A DNA stretch of 34,110 nucleotides from GCA-002715885 sp045561575 (GTDB lineage Bacteria > Bacteroidota > Bacteroidia > Flavobacteriales > BACL11), in assembly GCA_045561575.1 (NCBI GenBank), contig JBJKXM010000059.1, positions 1 to 34,110 of the forward strand, read 5' to 3'. A program made the translations under genes and the position numbers. Below the pieces are notes generated by a model. That model did no database searches. It was given only the letters and a program-made list of their open reading frames with translations, and was not told the DNA's origin. Of this stretch, positions 33,356 through 34,110 are shown piece after piece. Each line of letters begins with the position of its first letter. The stretch's first letter is position 1.

Positions 33356-34110
33356 AAACCAGATCTTCCAACAAGATTTGAAATTTTGTTTTTTACTTTA
33401 ATTAGACTATTCAATAAAGTGATATCTTTAGTTTCAGCTGCATTAGATTTTATTTTTGTTTGAATAGCGTTAATTTCTTCTTCAACATGTTGAGATTTTA
33501 GCATCAATATAGCTTTTTCAGCTGTCTTTTTTAGATTTTGACTTTCATTACTTGTATATATTTTATGTCTCGAAGCCCAATTTTCGCTTATTGTGTGTTT
33601 GTTTGAAAGAAGATCTATACATAATTTATTAATACGTTCGTTTCTATGGGCAGTAAAATGAGATTGGTTAAAGTTATTTGAATTTGATAATTGCTCGATT
33701 TCTAAATAAATCATTTTGTGAGGCTCATTCTGAATTTTAATATTATCAGATTTCAAATCATTAAAAATAAATTCGCAGATACTAACAACTTCTTTTCCAA
33801 AAGATATTTTTTCATTTCCATAGTTTAAGAGTATTCTTATAATCTCTTCTTCATATTTTCTTCGTTTTAGGTTTCCAGAAATTTTTTTAGGTTTTTCTTT
33901 TTGAACTTTTACAATATTATTGGAGAGATTAATTTTCTTTCTTTCTTGATCTATGTCTCTTAATAAAACATTTTCTTTTACATCTAATAATTTGCTACAA
34001 ACTTTACAATATTCTGTTCTTGTAAGATAATCAGGAATTAATGCTATTGATCTAATAATTTCTTTAATTATTGCAACTCTTTTTATGGGGTCTTCTTCAG
34101 ATTCAGCATT
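33352..34110 (-). CDS. dnaG: DNA primase DnaG (C-terminal part; 5' end outside window)
   Basis: The minus-strand frame is open from the right edge (34110) to a stop at 33352, 252 residues. The visible start of the fragment reads DPIKRVAIIKEIIRSIALIP, then DYLTRTEYCKVCSKLLDVKE, the pattern of the end of the DnaG RNA-polymerase domain in Bacteroidota. Next come a basic linker (KVQKEKPKKISGNLKRRKYE) and a helical C-terminal domain, expected to bind the DnaB helicase, ending in KVKNKISNLVGRSGF. The zinc-binding and Toprim catalytic parts lie outside the window. Any ATG inside this stretch, such as at 33756, is internal and not a start. The recJ gene converges on it with overlapping stop codons. 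Confidence 0.88.
   Translation of the reverse strand, partial: NAESEEDPIKRVAIIKEIIRSIALIPDYLTRTEYCKVCSKLLDVKENVLLRDIDQERKKINLSNNIVKVQKEKPKKISGNLKRRKYEEEIIRILLNYGNEKISFGKEVVSICEFIFNDLKSDNIKIQNEPHKMIYLEIEQLSNSNNFNQSHFTAHRNERINKLCIDLLSNKHTISENWASRHKIYTSNESQNLKKTAEKAILMLKSQHVEEEINAIQTKIKSNAAETKDITLLNSLIKVKNKISNLVGRSGF

Noticed and set aside
1..34110. CRISPR arrays, insertion sequences, toxin-antitoxin, restriction or other defence modules
   Set aside because: No regularly spaced repeats, no transposase or nuclease domains of such systems, and nearly all bases are taken by recognisable housekeeping or envelope genes.

Overview
The window looks like core chromosome of an AT-rich, gene-dense member of the Bacteroidota, most likely a marine flavobacterium-type organism. 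The main evidence is: promoters of the Bacteroidota form TAnnTTTG; type IX secretion (T9SS) genes and cargo with C-terminal sorting tails (PorZ, a BNR/Asp-box protein, a fibronectin-III protein); signal peptides ending in ...Q; and several families largely confined to this phylum (DUF4837, DUF4175, DUF4271, DUF2279, the Bacteroidota-type RecO, HemD and YbeY). No transposase, phage gene, CRISPR array or plasmid gene was found. No gap between genes exceeds about 150 bases, so there is no large unexplained non-coding region.

Layout. 1-1264 (-): dxs, its 3' end cut by the window edge. 1410-3567 (+): a MltD-type lytic transglycosylase with two LysM domains, then a DUF4837 lipoprotein. 3557-11395 (-): a tight operon read porZ, recO, TonB-dependent receptor, secreted BNR-repeat protein. 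11484-11557 (+): tRNA-Arg(TCG) with a clear promoter. 11576-12868 (-): secreted FN3 protein. 12893-19388 (-): DUF4175 membrane/coiled-coil protein, ybeY, mnmG, methyltransferase, with a parS-like site directly in front of mnmG. 19468-21353 (+): gltX and folB. 21375-22907 (-): glycyl-tRNA synthetase. 22955-23515 (+): DUF3109. 23519-24697 (-): glutaryl-CoA-dehydrogenase-type enzyme. 24789-28446 (+): DUF4271, hemD, rnpA, yidD, S41 protease. 28443-30072 (-): tdk, alr. 30121-33355 (+): DUF2279, rsmI, recJ. 33352-34110 (-): dnaG C-terminal part, cut by the right edge.

Functionally the window mixes cell-envelope work (isoprenoid precursors, peptidoglycan turnover, D-alanine supply, membrane insertion, periplasmic proteolysis, T9SS surface export) with translation (two aminoacyl-tRNA synthetases, RNase P protein, YbeY, MnmG, RsmI, tRNA-Arg) and DNA maintenance (RecO, RecJ, DnaG). 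Genes within operons usually touch or overlap by 1-4 bases, and several convergent gene pairs overlap at their stop codons.

I did not find a convincing undescribed system. The points most worth a second look are the parS-like palindrome two bases from the mnmG start codon, a run of ten G inside the S41 protease gene, the recurring placement of the -7 box 4-5 bases from the start codon (implying leaderless mRNAs), and the porZ-recO-receptor-cargo operon.
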